Of a stretch of DNA of 64,000 nucleotides, positions 46,950 to 59,137 are shown one piece after another. Each line of letters starts with the position of its first letter. Positions within the stretch are counted from its first letter, which is position 1. The DNA comes from Drechmeria coniospora (lineage: Eukaryota; Ascomycota; Sordariomycetes; Hypocreales; Ophiocordycipitaceae). The stretch covers positions 2,170,001 through 2,234,000 of the forward strand of contig NC_054389.1 in NCBI RefSeq assembly GCF_001625195.1, in the 5' to 3' direction. The notes beneath the pieces were generated by a model that ran no database searches, had not been told where the DNA came from, and was given only the letters and a program-made list of their open reading frames with translations. Both the position numbers and the translations under genes were made by a program.

Positions 46950-48597
46950 GGTATGAAGCGAGGGTGGCGACGGCGCTTTGCTCGGAAATACCCGTATCAG
47001 TATCCGTGGAAGTGTTAAAGATGGCCGGCTCCTCGTCCGATAGCTCGGAGCTAGCACGAAAGAAGCAGATTCTTATCAATCGACATTGGCCTGACCGTTT
47101 GAGACGCACGATGCTGCAGGGTTCGGGGAGGGGGGGGGGAGGTGAATTTGGAACTTGATTGTCTTGGCCTCGGTTCGATTCGTTGTTCTGGGCGAACGGC
47201 GGTACCAGAGCGGCTGCTCGGGCGGTGGGGAACTGATGTGTCGACGACGGTTGGTATGTTGTTGTAGTGCGAGCAGTGCGGGAATAGTGGCAGTGTGGGT
47301 GATGCCTTTGTTTGACGGCAAACTGACCAACAAGGAGAAAGCCGCAGGTCATCAGCAGCAGTGGCAGAGATGGTGTGGAGGGACGGGAGGGAACCTGGTG
47401 GGGTGGGCCATATGCTCGTTTTCGTGTTCGGATTGGCATTCTTACTGCGGCGGCTGTGCAGTGTTTACTTGCAGGCTGTACGTACAGTACGTGGAATCAC
47501 TATTGACAGTGTATTCAGGTACCGCCGCATGTGATGGCGGCTTTGTCCAGTGGCTGAGGGACGGGTACCTGGGCAAATGGGTGGTGGATGGATGGTTGCG
47601 AAGACGAATACGAATACGACGAGCCATTTCCACCAGGCAAGGGCTAATACTTGATTGTACAGTAAGTAAGTGCACTTACGGTACTTACTTACATGTACTG
47701 GCGGAATCCGCAAAGTGTGTCGTCAGTGGTGCTGACACTAGCAGGTAATGGTGTGCAGGTACAGCAAGTACTAGGTACCAGCACGTAGCACTAGTGCCAC
47801 AGACTGCCAGTGGGGGTTTGAGGTACGGAGCACAGTAACCCCCGTACATGTACTTGTAGCAATACTCTGTACTAACTGTAGACGCGACCGTACTAGTGTG
47901 TATTATTACTTGTTGTACGGAGCAAGTACAGTACAGTACTTGCAGTAGTTGTACCTGCACCTGTAAGTACGAGTACGAGTACGAGAAAACCTGTAAGACA
48001 AGTAAGTAGTACGGAGCACTTATTTACATGCACATGGTTCGGTACGAGCAGGCAAGCTGCACAAGTACTCCATACTAGTACATGTACAGTACGTGAACTC
48101 GTCGATCAGATGTTCTCTGGAACCCGGAAGATCGGGAAGCCGATTTCATCAATGGGCTCATTCTGGAGTCATGGTATGATTAATGGTATAACGATGCAAT
48201 TCGACTGGCCACTTTCCTCCTGCGCCCCACTACATTCGCATTGTACTGAACGGAGTACTTGCACAGCGGGCTCGGCAGGGGTTGCTGGGTGCAATGCGGT
48301 GCCTACAGTACACTGTACTTGTACATGTAGGTGCTGCAACACAGCCTGGACACTGGCGCCAACGCGCTGCGGTGGCGGAGGCGAAAATTCGGAGCAAAAA
48401 CATGCAAGCAAAAAACGGTGACAGATGCGAGACTCTTAAACCTTCCCCCACCCCTAATCCTAATCGCCGCGTCTCCCTCTCCTGCAGTCGCCTCTACTCG
48501 GCCTCGCAGCGGACTGTGCCTCCTTATTCCCCGTCCATTTTCTCCATTTACTGCATCGATACCTTTTTCCATTGCCGTCTCCCGATCCTGTGCCAAC
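46950..48597. repeat. Divergent region NCA2/ERG25 with GTAC island
   Basis: About 1.65 kb. GTAC words are dense at 47640-48100 and at 48250-48335. The remaining part is GC-rich with no recognisable gene. Pyrimidine-rich DNA at 48435-48545 is probably the ERG25 leader. Confidence 0.5.
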
Positions 48598-49700
48598 ATG
48601 GAGGTGGTGTGAGTGCCTTGCCATCCCCTATCGGGTCCTCATTTATCACCGAGATCACTTCTAATGCGCAGTTTGCAGCAACGCGACGGTAAATGCCTTC
48701 GGCAACCAGACGCAAGACTACTTCACCGTGCTGGAGGAAGTGACGAAGTACAATGTTCACCTCAACTACCTTGAGCGCCTCTGGGCTGTACGTCCCTCCC
48801 CGCCCCCCCCAACCGCCTTCAGAGTGGCGTGGTCATCTGTCGCCGCGGCGGCGCTCGAGAGGAAGCAGCATGGGAGGCTGACTTGGAACCGTTCTCTAGG
48901 CTTGGTATCTCTTCATGAATAACGACACGCTTGCGACTGGCATCATGAGCTTCGTCCTACACGAGATCGTCTACTTTGGCCGCTGCCTGCCGTTCATGAT
49001 CATGGACAAGATCCCATTCTTCCACAGGTACAAAATCCAGAACCAGAAGATGCCGACGCTCAAGGAGCAGTGGGATTGCGCCGCCATCGTCCTCATCAGC
49101 CACTTCACGGCCGAGCTGCCCCAGATCTGGTTCTTCCACCCCATCGCCACCTACTTCGGCATGGACTACGGCGTGCCGTTCCCCTCGCTCCTGAAGATGG
49201 CCATCCAGATCTCCATCATCTTCATCATGGAGGACACCTGGCACTACTGGTTCCACCGATGCCTGCACTACGGGCCCCTCTACAAGGCCATCCACAAGAT
49301 GCACCACACGTACTCGGCGCCCTTTGGTCTCGCTGCCGAGTACGCGTCGCCGATCGAGACGATGCTGCTCGGCCTCGGCGTCGTCGGCTCCCCGATTCTC
49401 CTGCTCACCATCACCGGCGACCTCCACCTCATCACCATGTACACGTGGATCATCCTGCGCCTCTTCCAGGCCATCGACGCCCACAGCGGCTACGACTTCC
49501 CCTGGAGCCTGCGCCACTTTCTGCCCGTCTGGGCAGGTGCCGACCACCACGACATGCACCACGAGAAGTTCATCGGCAACTACGCCTCCAGCTTCCGCTG
49601 GTGGGACTACTTCCTGGACACCGAGGCCGGCGCCGAGGCGCACAAGCGCCGGCGCGAGAAGAAGCTCAAGGTGATCAGGGACTCCAAGAAGCAGCAATGA
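48598..49700 (+). CDS. ERG25: C-4 methylsterol oxidase (Erg25)
   Basis: ER-membrane di-iron monooxygenase removing C-4 methyl groups during ergosterol synthesis; 306 aa. Exons 48598-48608 (11 nt), 48679-48787 and 48900-49700; introns of 70 and 112 bp. At the first acceptor two AGs compete: only the second (48678) keeps the frame and yields [19 protein letters not shown]. Three histidine clusters of the fatty-acid-hydroxylase fold are present: HRCLH, HKMHH and HHDMHH, with TM segments between ([46 protein letters not shown]). The Lys-rich tail ([18 protein letters not shown]) suits ER retention. Confidence 0.96.
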
Positions 49701-50207
49701 GTTCGGCAAGGAGCCCGCCGCACCGTCGGGCCGCACGGCTTCGGCGCCGCAGGCTGTCGATTTTCTTTCACGACATGGCACGAACAGGTGGCGAAACGCT
49801 TGGGGTGAACATAGATTAGTGGTCAACTTGGATGTCGAAACCATGCCCGACCGGAGAGGCACGGTGGCGTTGGGTTGCATGGCGTCCGGCATGCGGTTCT
49901 GTATATACTGGACTCCCTGCGACGCTTTGCAGGGCGGGGGCTGGCGGCGTCTTGGACGAATTCTTGTACAACTTCTTTGATGGGCCGTTTGTGTGGCATC
50001 ATCATGGTGCCTTCCTGGTCGGTCACATTCGTCCCAACCAGGGTGCGAATCGAACACGAATCGTGTCGGGATATCATCTACACTTGGCCAAGGACAGTAA
50101 TTGACGAAGAAGGAGAGAACACGACGAGACGTTAGCAAGTACTTTCCGTGCACTCGTAGTCGTGGTTGATGAAGGCGAGCGACGTGCGCATCGTTGCTCA
50201 TGGTGAT
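49701..50207. other. Convergent gap ERG25/PCD
   Basis: About 500 bp of presumed 3' UTRs. Nothing else recognised. Confidence 0.5.
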
Positions 50208-50970
50208 TCATTTCTTTGGCGCACAGCAATCCGCAGCCGCCACGGCCGCTTTGTCGGCCATGGTTCTCATTTCGCAGCTTGCCGGCTCGGGCGCCAGCTC
50301 CCCAAAGTCCTTGGCTATGGTGTCGCAGAGGGCGGCCAGGCCAAGGTCCTTTTCCGAAAGGCCTGGCGGGTTGTGGGTGGTCCAACGAATAAAGGTCGAA
50401 TTATAGACCTGCGATGTAGCATCAGCCACCATGTCAAGTTGAATAGATGGGGATGTAGAACGAGGAATGAGGGATGAAGGGTGAGGGGTGAAGGGTGAGG
50501 GATGAAGGGTGAGGGATGAAGGACGACGAATGAAGGATGAGGGATAACGGTTGGGGGAGGAGATGTGATGGCATAGGCGACGAGGTTGGTGATGCACATA
50601 CATTGGACCACTCGGGGTGGTGATTCTTGATTTTGCACTGCAGAGACACGGCCGTCATGAAGTCCTACGTATCGAGCACGGGTGAGAAAACGTGTCGTCC
50701 AGGCTCGACCGGTTGGACTCTTCGCCTTACCCAAGTCTTTGCGAATGTCTTGAACTTGAAGCTTCGTTCGATGGCGCTTCCATTACTGGATAGCGTCCAA
50801 CTGCCGCCTGAGGATGTGAGGAGGGCTGTGAGCGACGTGGCGGCGGCGGCCTCGTCGGTGCCCGAGGAATAGTGCGGCTGCATGGTCGGCGATGAATACG
50901 ACCGCTTGACTAGATGTGGAAGATGCCGTGTTTGTGCAGGTCGCGGGAGGAGACGGGCCATAGCCGGCAT
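50208..50970 (-). CDS. Pterin-4-alpha-carbinolamine dehydratase (PCD/DCoH-like)
   Basis: Small enzyme that dehydrates 4a-hydroxytetrahydropterin; 167 aa from 50970. Exons 50970-50731, 50664-50602 and 50408-50208; introns 50665-50730 and 50409-50601. Core motifs run WTLSSNGSAIERSFKFKTF, TWDFMTAVSLQCKI, NHHPEWSNVYNSTF, WTTHNPPGLSEKDLGLA. HHPEW holds the catalytic histidines; THNPPGLS replaces the usual THDxGGLT. The first 29 residues (MPAMARLLPRPAQTRHLPHLVKRSYSS) are Arg-rich without acidic residues, like a mitochondrial presequence. Met at 50883 would give a cytosolic form. Whether this fungus makes tetrahydrobiopterin is unknown. Confidence 0.88.
50465..50552. repeat. Tandem ATGAAGGGTGAGGG-type repeat in intron 2 of the PCD gene
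   Basis: About six imperfect 14-15 bp units of GGATGAAGGGTGAGG form the middle of the 193 bp intron. The transcript strand is CT-rich (CCTCACCCTTCATCC). Confidence 0.8.
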
Positions 50971-53127
50971 GCTAGCAGTCTGGTTGGGTTGTTCGTGAGA
51001 AGGCTGCGTCGTCGAGGAGGTACGTAATAATAATGATCACTTGGTCTTCATGTACTTGCTCCGTAGTAGGGAGGTACCTATTACCCAGGTGGCTAGTTTA
51101 GTAATAGCTGATGGACCAACAAGCATGGAGAGCTTGCACAGTATGTAATACAGAGTCCTGTCAGCATCCTTACAGCACACATTCATCTCACGCCCACGGA
51201 TACATACCTTATATTTGGAAGGCTTAGAAGTAGTACAAACAGCGTTTATCGAGGTCGAATTGATCATCTACGGGGGCGTTGTAGTAGCAAATGTTTCAAA
51301 TCGCCGTCTTCGCACCTTTCCAGTGGCTCCCCTGGGACCCTTGGCGGCAGTGTCGGCGTCGCAGTCGTGACCTTCCAAGTCCTCATCTTACCTACCCTTC
51401 TTGGGGGCGGGCTGTGCTTTGTGCGTGGCCTTTTGTGTACTGTCCACCACAGTACTGTCCGTATTCACACGTTCCTCCCACAGTTCTATTGACGTACCTA
51501 CAAGCATGCGTACTGGTGTGCGGAGCAGGCGTATCTGTACCTGTCACATACACAGAGCCAAGCGCCTACTTGTAGTAGGTATGTGGTGTGGTAGTCGACG
51601 AAACCCTGCCACCGTAGCGGCACTGAGATCGACGGCAGTGTGCCGAAAAGCAGACATGGATGGGATGGATGGGGGCTGCGTTGCTCCCGCGACACATGCG
51701 TCGAGATTACGCCATCGCCCGTGCAGACGAGCTCGCTGCCAACACAGGATGACGAGCTGTGCTACCAAGAAAGAAAGAGGTCTTTCATGAGTGTTTTCAG
51801 GCATGCATTCGTGCCCAATCATGACCCGACCGAGCATCACCAGACTCAGCTTGTGTGTGAAATACCCGCCTTTCCACACCGCCCGCATTCCTCCTTGGGC
51901 GTGTAGCTAGCTGTAGGAGCAGAGTACTGCACAGCTTGCTAACGGGAGGTCCAGAGTCCCTTTGTTGACCTCACCCGCACCGCGCTGTGAGAGTGAGTGC
52001 CTCATCTCCTCTCAGCCATGTACGCCGTACACACGAATCTGACAATGCTTGTACAGTAATAATATTAAGTATTACTCGTTGACGGACGACCTCCGAGAAC
52101 TTGCTGGTACTTGTGCAAGTGCTTGCACCTGCCCGCTCGGACATACGTACACCTCCGATAGGTCACACGTTGCTGTCAGTCGGCCGGAAAAAGCAGATGA
52201 TGGCTGCTCAGCTCGATGCACAGCCTCGTGCAACCTAGACGGACGCATTGTGACGAATTGTACGGAGTAATTACATGTATTAATGGATAGAAGGAACGAA
52301 TTCCGACCACGCTGATGAGCAAAACACCTCTGGAGGCGCTTCGTCCAACCGGAATTCGATTACATAATCACCATACAAGTCATTGCCAGTATGACCGACG
52401 CGCGTACCCACACAGTGCACATGATCGACGCACCGTCCGCGCTGGTGTTGTCGACCTGCAGTTCGCATAGTAAGCAAACAATCTCCACACAGTTTTTCTT
52501 GCTGAGAAATACATGTTCTTACTGTGCAAGTTGATGTACTTGCATGTACAAGTACACTCTGCTTTTCGTTCACTTTACAGTACCTACACTACTCATACTG
52601 TACTAGTAAGCTTAGTACTGCACAACTACAGAACAGTAGCAGTGTTGTACACCTACAAGCACTGTAAGTACATACATTGTAGTTGCACTTGAACATGCAT
52701 GGAGTACAAGTACTTACATGTACACGTACGTACTCCGTGCTGTAGGCGATACTGGAACACGGAACTCCGTACTCTCGGGAATATACATGTACAGTACTTC
52801 GTAGGCCTACAAGTAAGTACTCCGTACTGGCACATGCAGTTTTGTACCAACGGTGGCAGCACCCCTCGCGTACAGTACAGTACCCAAGTACTTACTGTAC
52901 ATGTACTGTAAGTACTTGTATCGATACCTGCTAAAAGTGCCCACCTCCCCCCCCCCCCACTGCGGCAACTGGCAACTGGCCACGCCGGCGGCTCTCGGAG
53001 GCACCTTCTTTGTTCCGAGGCTCCCCCCTCTCGCTCGCTTTTCTTTCACGTCAGCAGCCTCGATTCCCGTCTTGCGTACCTAATTTCTAGTTTTACTAAT
53101 ACTCGTAATCCTCGTCCGCAACCTCGA
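50971..53127. repeat. Divergent region PCD/KapC with GTAC islands
   Basis: About 2.15 kb. GTAC words at 51025-51080, 51430-51590 and most densely 52540-52925. Frames at 51291-51906 and 52280-52573 have no domain. The KapC leader probably begins after about 52940, following a C run at 52950-52959. Confidence 0.55.
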
Positions 53128-54691
53128 ATGCTGAGTCAGAATCCGCAAGCAATGCAGCAGTCAACCGGTGCGAGCACGCAAGGTAAGTCGTCGATGGACC
53201 ATTGATTGCACATTTCATTTTCCGCGCCTTTTCTCATTCTATCCCTTTGCTTCGATTCCTTCCCTTCCCTGCCCTTCCCTTCTCCTCCGATCCGGGGAAT
53301 CCTCATCCTGCTCTGCCAGCCAGCCGGCCAGCCAGCAACCAGCCTGCCATGCGCCCAAGGCCAGCCCTTGCGCTGCTCTGCTCTTGAGCCCGTCGCTCGC
53401 CGTGCTGCGTGCCTTTTGTCATCACCCATTCACCCGATCCTACTGCACTGCCGTGCTGTCTGTCTACGGCAGGCCTCTGATTACCATCCCGAGCTTGCCA
53501 ACCCCCCCCTTTCCTGCTGCTCTGCCCGGCGAAGCGCTGCAGCATCCTCCTCCTCCATCCCTCCCCATCACCCTCATGTCCGCCGGCTGCCGCCACCCCT
53601 TCACCGCTTCGCCGCCGCCCTCTTGCTCTCCTTTGCACCTTCGCACCTTCGCGCCCGCTCTCGACGAACCCCGCTCGCCGCCGTCGCCCACTAGTATTCC
53701 CGTGCCGACGCGAGACCCCTGCTAACACGACGGCACCGTCCGCAGAGCAGCAACTGCGTGCGCAGCTCGAGCTCTTGCAAAACCACGACACCTCCGCCTC
53801 GTCCGCCGCGACCGCCGCCGCCGCCGGCGCACCCGACTCGAGTGCTGCCGCCTCTCGATCTCCCTTGTCGCGTCCAGCGAATGGATACGAGGACCTCGCC
53901 GCCGCTTCACACGACGCCGCTCGCGCCCTAGCTGCCAAGTCCGAAGCCGAGGCGCACATCCACCCCGACCTCCGAGGTCTCTCGAGCCAACGCGCACCGA
54001 CCCCGAGCATGTTAACCATGGCCGCCCCCGCAGGACACAGCGCCGGTGCGACGGCAGGGCCAGCGCCGGTGGCACCCATCGCCGTCGCCCCTCAGCCCTT
54101 GTCCCCGGACCAAGACTCTGCCGAGGGCCGCAAGGCGAAGCGGGAGCTGTCCCAGTCGAAGCGCGCCGCCCAGAACAGAGCAGCACAGGTGAGGAGAGAA
54201 TCCGGCGGCAAGCGGGTTGACGGCCTGTGCTGACCTGCCCTCCCCAGCGCGCCTTCCGTCAACGTAAGGAGGGCTACATCAAGAAGCTCGAGCTCCAGGT
54301 GCGCGAGTATGGCGAGATGGAGCAGACCTTCAAGCTCACACAGTCGGAAAACTACGTCCTCCGCGAGTACGTCGTTCATCTGCAGTCACGATTGCTCGAC
54401 GTCCAGGGCGAGTACCCCCCGCCCCCGCCCAACATCAACCTGGCGCAACCGCAACCCGCGGCCGCCCAGCCTTCGGCCGGCGCAACCCCGGAACAGGCCA
54501 CCTCCCAGCCCTCCGCCGAGGCCCCCCTCGAGGCCGTCGCCCAGGCCGTCGCCGGACTTGCCGCCCAGGAACAGCTGGAGAATGAGAGGAAGCTGGCCTA
54601 TGCCAACAGCCGAGCCGACGAGGACATGCGGTCGGCCGAAGAGATCAACAGGCAGCTCGAGTCGGCGGCCGACGGGCTCCCGCGGGTGTAG
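53128..54691 (+). CDS. kapC: bZIP transcription factor, KapC type
   Basis: Nuclear DNA-binding protein, 313 aa, related to the Yap/KapC group. Exons: 53128-53182, 53746-54188, 54248-54691. Intron 1 is unusually long (563 bp, 53183-53745) and follows MLSQNPQAMQQSTGASTQ; intron 2 (54189-54247) interrupts the basic region between NRAAQ and RAFRQRKEGY, a conserved position. The basic motif (SKRAAQNRAAQ / RAFRQRK, about 156-174) leads into the zipper (IKKLELQVREYGEMEQTF, YVLREYVVHLQSRLLDV). Flanks are Ala/Pro/Gln-rich and disordered. In Aspergillus, KapC is linked to stress and development; a role here is inferred only from family. The stop at 54691 is convergent with ARP5. Confidence 0.92.
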
Positions 54692-55199
54692 GCGCCCCCG
54701 GACATCGTTGCTGGCCACCCACCACCACCCATCCATGAATGCGGCGTTCCAGGTGTTGGATGCGAACTTGCAGCAGCGTCATCTGCCAACGTGACAGCCG
54801 CGGGCCTTGGGCCTTCCTCGGCCGAGGCGGCAGTCTTCGTGTATATTTCAAACGCTCTGCAGCGTGCGAGCGAGATGGATGCGGACGATGAATGACTGTG
54901 GCTGTGCTTATAAACCCCCCCCACAGCCGAGGCATCCTACTCCCCAGCGCCTTGCGGTGCCATGCGCACGACGAGCCTCGGTGGCCTTCCCCCTAATGTC
55001 TGGGTCGCAGGCATGTCACGATTGGAGCAGATTATCGACTCTAGCGACATTTCATTCCGTTTCATTTCAATTTCTTCTTCTACAGTTTGGCCGCAACTTG
55101 GTGACACGCACACGCGCGAGGGATGCGTGACACCATGCCCGAAATGATGATTGATTTGCAATGCAGGCCAGACTCCCCATCGCACGACCGGTCCGTGCA
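54692..55199. other. Convergent gap KapC/ARP5
   Basis: About 510 bp of presumed 3' UTRs; nothing else recognised. Confidence 0.5.
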
Positions 55200-57647
55200 T
55201 TACGCATATGAATTGCCCATGTCGTGTTCCTGGCATTCAGGTTAGCGTCGAGGTTCGTGGAGCAGTGTTCGGCGGCGCCGGCCAGGAGAGCCCGTCGACG
55301 TACCTTGATGTATTCGGGCCCCCTCTCCAGGTACTCGTCCCTCGAGATGGTGGCCTGCTTCCAGGCGGGCGAGCTGGCCCATCCGGCGGCGCCCTTCCAG
55401 GCGTCGAGGCAGGCATCCTGGGCGCGGCGGACGGCAAGCGGCGCGTCGGCCGGCAGCAGGGCGCGGAGCCCGTGGCGGACGCGCTCGTCAAAGTTGCAGA
55501 ACAGGCTGTTGCCGCCCGTGAGGAAGACGTCGCGGAGGAAGAGGTGGTCGTCGCCGACGCCGAAACCTGCGAGCCGGTGGTTGAGGATGTCGCCGGCGAT
55601 TTCGATGATGCCGGCCTGGTCGAGACCGGCGATGGACGGCCGGAAGACGACCTCGGGCACGCGGATCCGCTCGACGTTGAGGTGCACCTGGCTGAGCTCG
55701 GCCTGGGTGCCGTCGAAAGGACGCGGCCCGCGGGCGAAGGCGTGGAGGAGGGACTTGGACCAGTCCGACTGCGCCTCCTGCGTCTGCTCGTAGTCGAACT
55801 CTGCGTCGTACTGGAGGAGGTCCTGCTCGAGCTGCTTGACCGTCGCCGCGAGGTCTTCCTCCTCCTGCTCGTCGTCGCTGTTCTCGCCCACGGTGATCTG
55901 CCTGTAGACGCCCCAGTCGTCGTCGTTGGCGCCAAAGGTGTCGTCGTCGCCGCCGCGCCGCCGTTTCTTCGTCGGCGTGTCCGAGGCGAGATTGGCGATG
56001 CTCTTCATGCGTATCTGGGACGCGAGCGACTTGCGGTTGCCCAGGTCAGCCTTGAGACGGTCGCGCTCCTTGATCTTGGCGAGCGTCTCGAGCCGGGCCT
56101 GGCGCTTGTCCTGCAGCCAGGAGTCCAGGTCGTTCTCGCGCCGGTGCCTGTCCTGCTCCTCCTCGGCCAAAATGCGTGCCTTTTCGGCCTCCTTCTCGGT
56201 CTTGGCGCGCGCTCGAGCCTCGTGGTTGGACTTGACCAACCGTTGCTGGCGCTTCTGCTTCAGCTGCGCCTCGTCGAGCTGGTCGTCGGGCACCTCCAAG
56301 AGGCTGAAGTCGGGCTCCTCCTGCTCCTCCTCCGGGTCGCCGCCCAGATCCTTGATCCGGGCCTTCTTGATCGATTTTTCAAGCTCCTTGACGACCTTTT
56401 CGAGCTGGGCCTCGTCCTTGAAGTCGTGGCTGTCGAGCTGCCGTCGAATCTCCTTCTTGGTCTCGTCGACGAGCCGGCCCTGCAGTTGCTTGTAGTACTC
56501 GAGGTCTTGCTCCTTCTTCATGAGCTTTTCCAGCCTCATCTTGGCTGCCTGCTCCTGGAGCCTTCGGCCGCTCTCCTTTTTGCGCTCGGCGATGCGAGCA
56601 AGCTCCTCCTCCGTCTTCTGGACGATGATTTCTTCGGTATAGGGATACTGGATGACGACGTCTCGATCCTCGAGACCGGTCCAGTCGAGGTAGGTGCGGA
56701 TCTCGTTGTCGTAATCCTTGGAGACGTAGAAGTGATCGCGGATCATGTTCTCGGCCTGGGACACGTTCATCTTGCCGGTGAAGGCAGGGTACTTGAGCCG
56801 GATGAGTTTCAGGAGGTACTCGGCGCCGTGGTAGCCGCCCCAGTTTAGCCTGATGGCCTGGGAGAGCATCGCTTTCGAGTTGCTGACTGGTATCACGTGG
56901 GTGGAGGTGTAGGAGGACGAGACGACGAGGCCCGTGCTGCCCTCGTTGTGGCGGTACGAGAACAGCGAATCGATGCCGTACGCGAGGGAGGGCGCGCCGT
57001 AGCATTCGAACAGGATCTCAGTCATGGCTGCCAACGACAAGTCAGCGAGCGGGTCCCCTCTCACCGGGCCGCCGGACAGGACTGACATTTCCTCGAGTAC
57101 GGCAGGTTTGCGACAGCTTCGGTCATGACGACGGGGAAATCGATGGAGCCCGAAGCATCGTTCAAGCCGAGCTTGAGGAAGATGTAGTCGAAGACGTGTT
57201 CCATGACGTCCCAGTTGCTGACGATGCCCGTGCCGGCCTCGAAGGCGTTTCGAATGTGGCCCTTGGCGGTCGTGTCGGCGTAGCAGTCGTTGCCGGCAAA
57301 GGAAAAGGTCTTGCCGAGCTTTCGGTCGCGGTACTTGGACATGATGGGGGGCATGCTGAGGCGCGGCTTGGAATCGAACGACCACCCGGCGCGGACGGTG
57401 GAGGAGCCTGGAAGCGAGGTTAGCGGGAGAAGGGTGCAACGGGTTCCCGGCGCGCGTCTGGCTACGGACCGTTGTCGATGACGATGACTGCGCCGCCGGG
57501 TTCGTCGAGCGCTCGCTGGCGGCCATTCTCCTGCGGGGGGAGGTATTTCTCGAATCGGGTTTCCTTGACGGGGAACACTTTGGCGTCCGGGTACGTCCTC
57601 CCCTCCGGCGGCGCAGAGGCCTGATTGTTGACGGCCGCGGGCGCCAT
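55200..57647 (-). CDS. ARP5: Actin-related protein 5, INO80 chromatin-remodelling complex
   Basis: Nuclear actin-like subunit of INO80, 750 aa. Exons 57647-57470, 57407-57087, 57027-55304 and 55229-55200. The introns (57408-57469, 57028-57086, 55230-55303) rebuild VIVIDNGSSTVRAGW (the actin phosphate-1 loop), SRKSMTEILFE and finally YIKEHDMGNSYA. The last exon is only 30 nt; without it the open frame runs 80 residues into non-coding DNA. The actin core is split by a large Lys/Glu-rich insertion (about 320-520; coiled-coil, with TPTKKRRRG) typical of Arp5. LTGGNSLFCNFDERV is the C-terminal actin signature. Its INO80 partner Ies6 is encoded 2 kb away on the other strand. Confidence 0.95.
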
Positions 57648-58682
57648 GAAGATGGGGGGACGGGAATCGAGGTCGAGGGTCGAGGATCGAGGGTCGAGGA
57701 TGGGGAGCGGAAGCGTTGTCGCAGAGCGAGAATTAGGCGTTCATGGCGAGAGGGGGACGAGCCCTGATACCGAACTCGACGCGCACAAAATGGTCAGTCC
57801 ACGGATTTCGATGCGTACCAGATGTCGGTTGGGACACGAGTTTTTGTCGTGGCGTTGGTCAACGGGAGGTGACGAGGCGAGGGCGAATGTCTAAAAGCTG
57901 TCGCTGGAGTGGTGGTGTTGGAAGTGTAGTTGAGTTAGTTGAGTGTACATGCTAGCAGGTACTCTGGTAATTAGTGTACAGTACCCTACACCTACTATGT
58001 TGCTGTTATACCACTTTGGAGCACCCCTGGTCTCCTACACCTAACTGCGACGACTGGTGAATACCAAGTGCGGAGGGCAGTCCGTGGAATATTATCTGTA
58101 CCGCCGACCTAGCATCTTCCTCAATTTAGTGTCCATGAAAGTGACCTCAAGAGAGATGAATACATTTTGAAACTCACTGTACCTAACACTACTGTACGTA
58201 CTGGAAGTACGTGCTGTTGACGAAGGGCTGAGAGGAGCGTCGTCGTCTCGTACTACGTACAGTCCTTCAGTCACCACACATCGTGACGGCTTCGATGGAA
58301 ACGAGAAAATATATTTCAAGCGCATGCACCCATTCAGTGTAGCTGGTAAAAATGTATGCCTACGAGGAACAATAGTCCTAATACCTAACTGGCACTGGGT
58401 GGTATTGCCTACAGTACCTGCCAGGATGCCTCCAATACCGTCTCGGATGACAGGTAATTTACATGCACCCGCACGCTCCCATGGAAGCGCAGTGAGCAGA
58501 TGACACCTGACAAGCAGGCATGGGGCCATATCGGAATGCGATGGAATTCTTGCCATCGCCGTCATAATATTCATCGTTCATAGCTTCGTAATTTCAGCTT
58601 CGGCGTCGGCTCTGCCTCCCCCGTCCATTGGTGGCGAGTGATGCGGCATCGCGCACCAACGACAACTGGAGAATAGTCAAGG
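57648..58682. other. Intergenic ARP5/DAD4
   Basis: About 1 kb. Scattered GTAC words around 57940-57990 and 58190-58260. A 160-codon minus-strand frame (58092-58574) has no recognisable domain. No RNA gene seen. Confidence 0.5.
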
Positions 58683-59137
58683 TCATGACGGCGGTTTGAG
58701 GTTGTCCGTTGCTGTGGACAAGCATCTTCGTTAGCGCGAAAGGACTCAAGGCCGGACGAGTCGTAGACGAACCTTCGAGATGAAATAGGACGTTGGATTG
58801 GTAGTTCTTGAACATCTGTGCCACCAGTTCGACGTTCATGTTTTGAATGTTGATGTCCTTGATGTTTGTTGCGTTAGGTGCGTCCAAGTCATCCCAGGGG
58901 GAGCTTTGCCGGCTGCACTCACCTGGAGAGTCTTGTTCATGACGACGACGGCTTCGTTGAGCTTCTCCTGCGGTTCGGCGTTAGCGGTGCTTCCTTTGGC
59001 CCAACGGATGATGCGTACCACGTTGGTGACGATGCGGGACAGCAAAAGGTTCTGCTGATGCTCATGAGGGCTCTCCTATATCCTTCATCAGCTCTGCATC
59101 GCACATCTAGCCATGACGAACGGAGCGTCCCCACCAT
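58683..59137 (-). CDS. DAD4: DASH complex subunit Dad4
   Basis: Outer-kinetochore microtubule-coupling protein; 72 aa, the same length as yeast Dad4. Five exons: 59137-59135 (only the ATG), 59075-59019, 58967-58923, 58857-58773 and 58711-58683; introns 59076-59134, 58968-59018, 58858-58922 and 58712-58772, each with a usable branch point (GCTGAT, GCTAAC, CCTAAC, GCTAAC). The joined protein reads [19 protein letters not shown]..., [44 protein letters not shown]. The E in frame after the first ATG intron restores the MESPHE start of the family, and the frame upstream of exon 2 is closed by TAG, so an intron right after the ATG is the best model. Confidence 0.9.

Noticed and set aside
53303..54079. 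258-codon minus-strand frame over the KapC 5' part
   Set aside because: Antisense to KapC exon 2 and intron 1; Ala/Arg-rich shadow without domains.
55151..56848. 565-codon plus-strand frame
   Set aside because: It is antisense to the ARP5 exon; the Leu/Val-rich composition mirrors the Glu/Lys-rich coiled coil on the other strand, and it matches no family.
58092..58574. 160-codon minus-strand frame between ARP5 and DAD4
   Set aside because: No domain, signal or splice pattern recognised, and GTAC words run through it; treated as chance.
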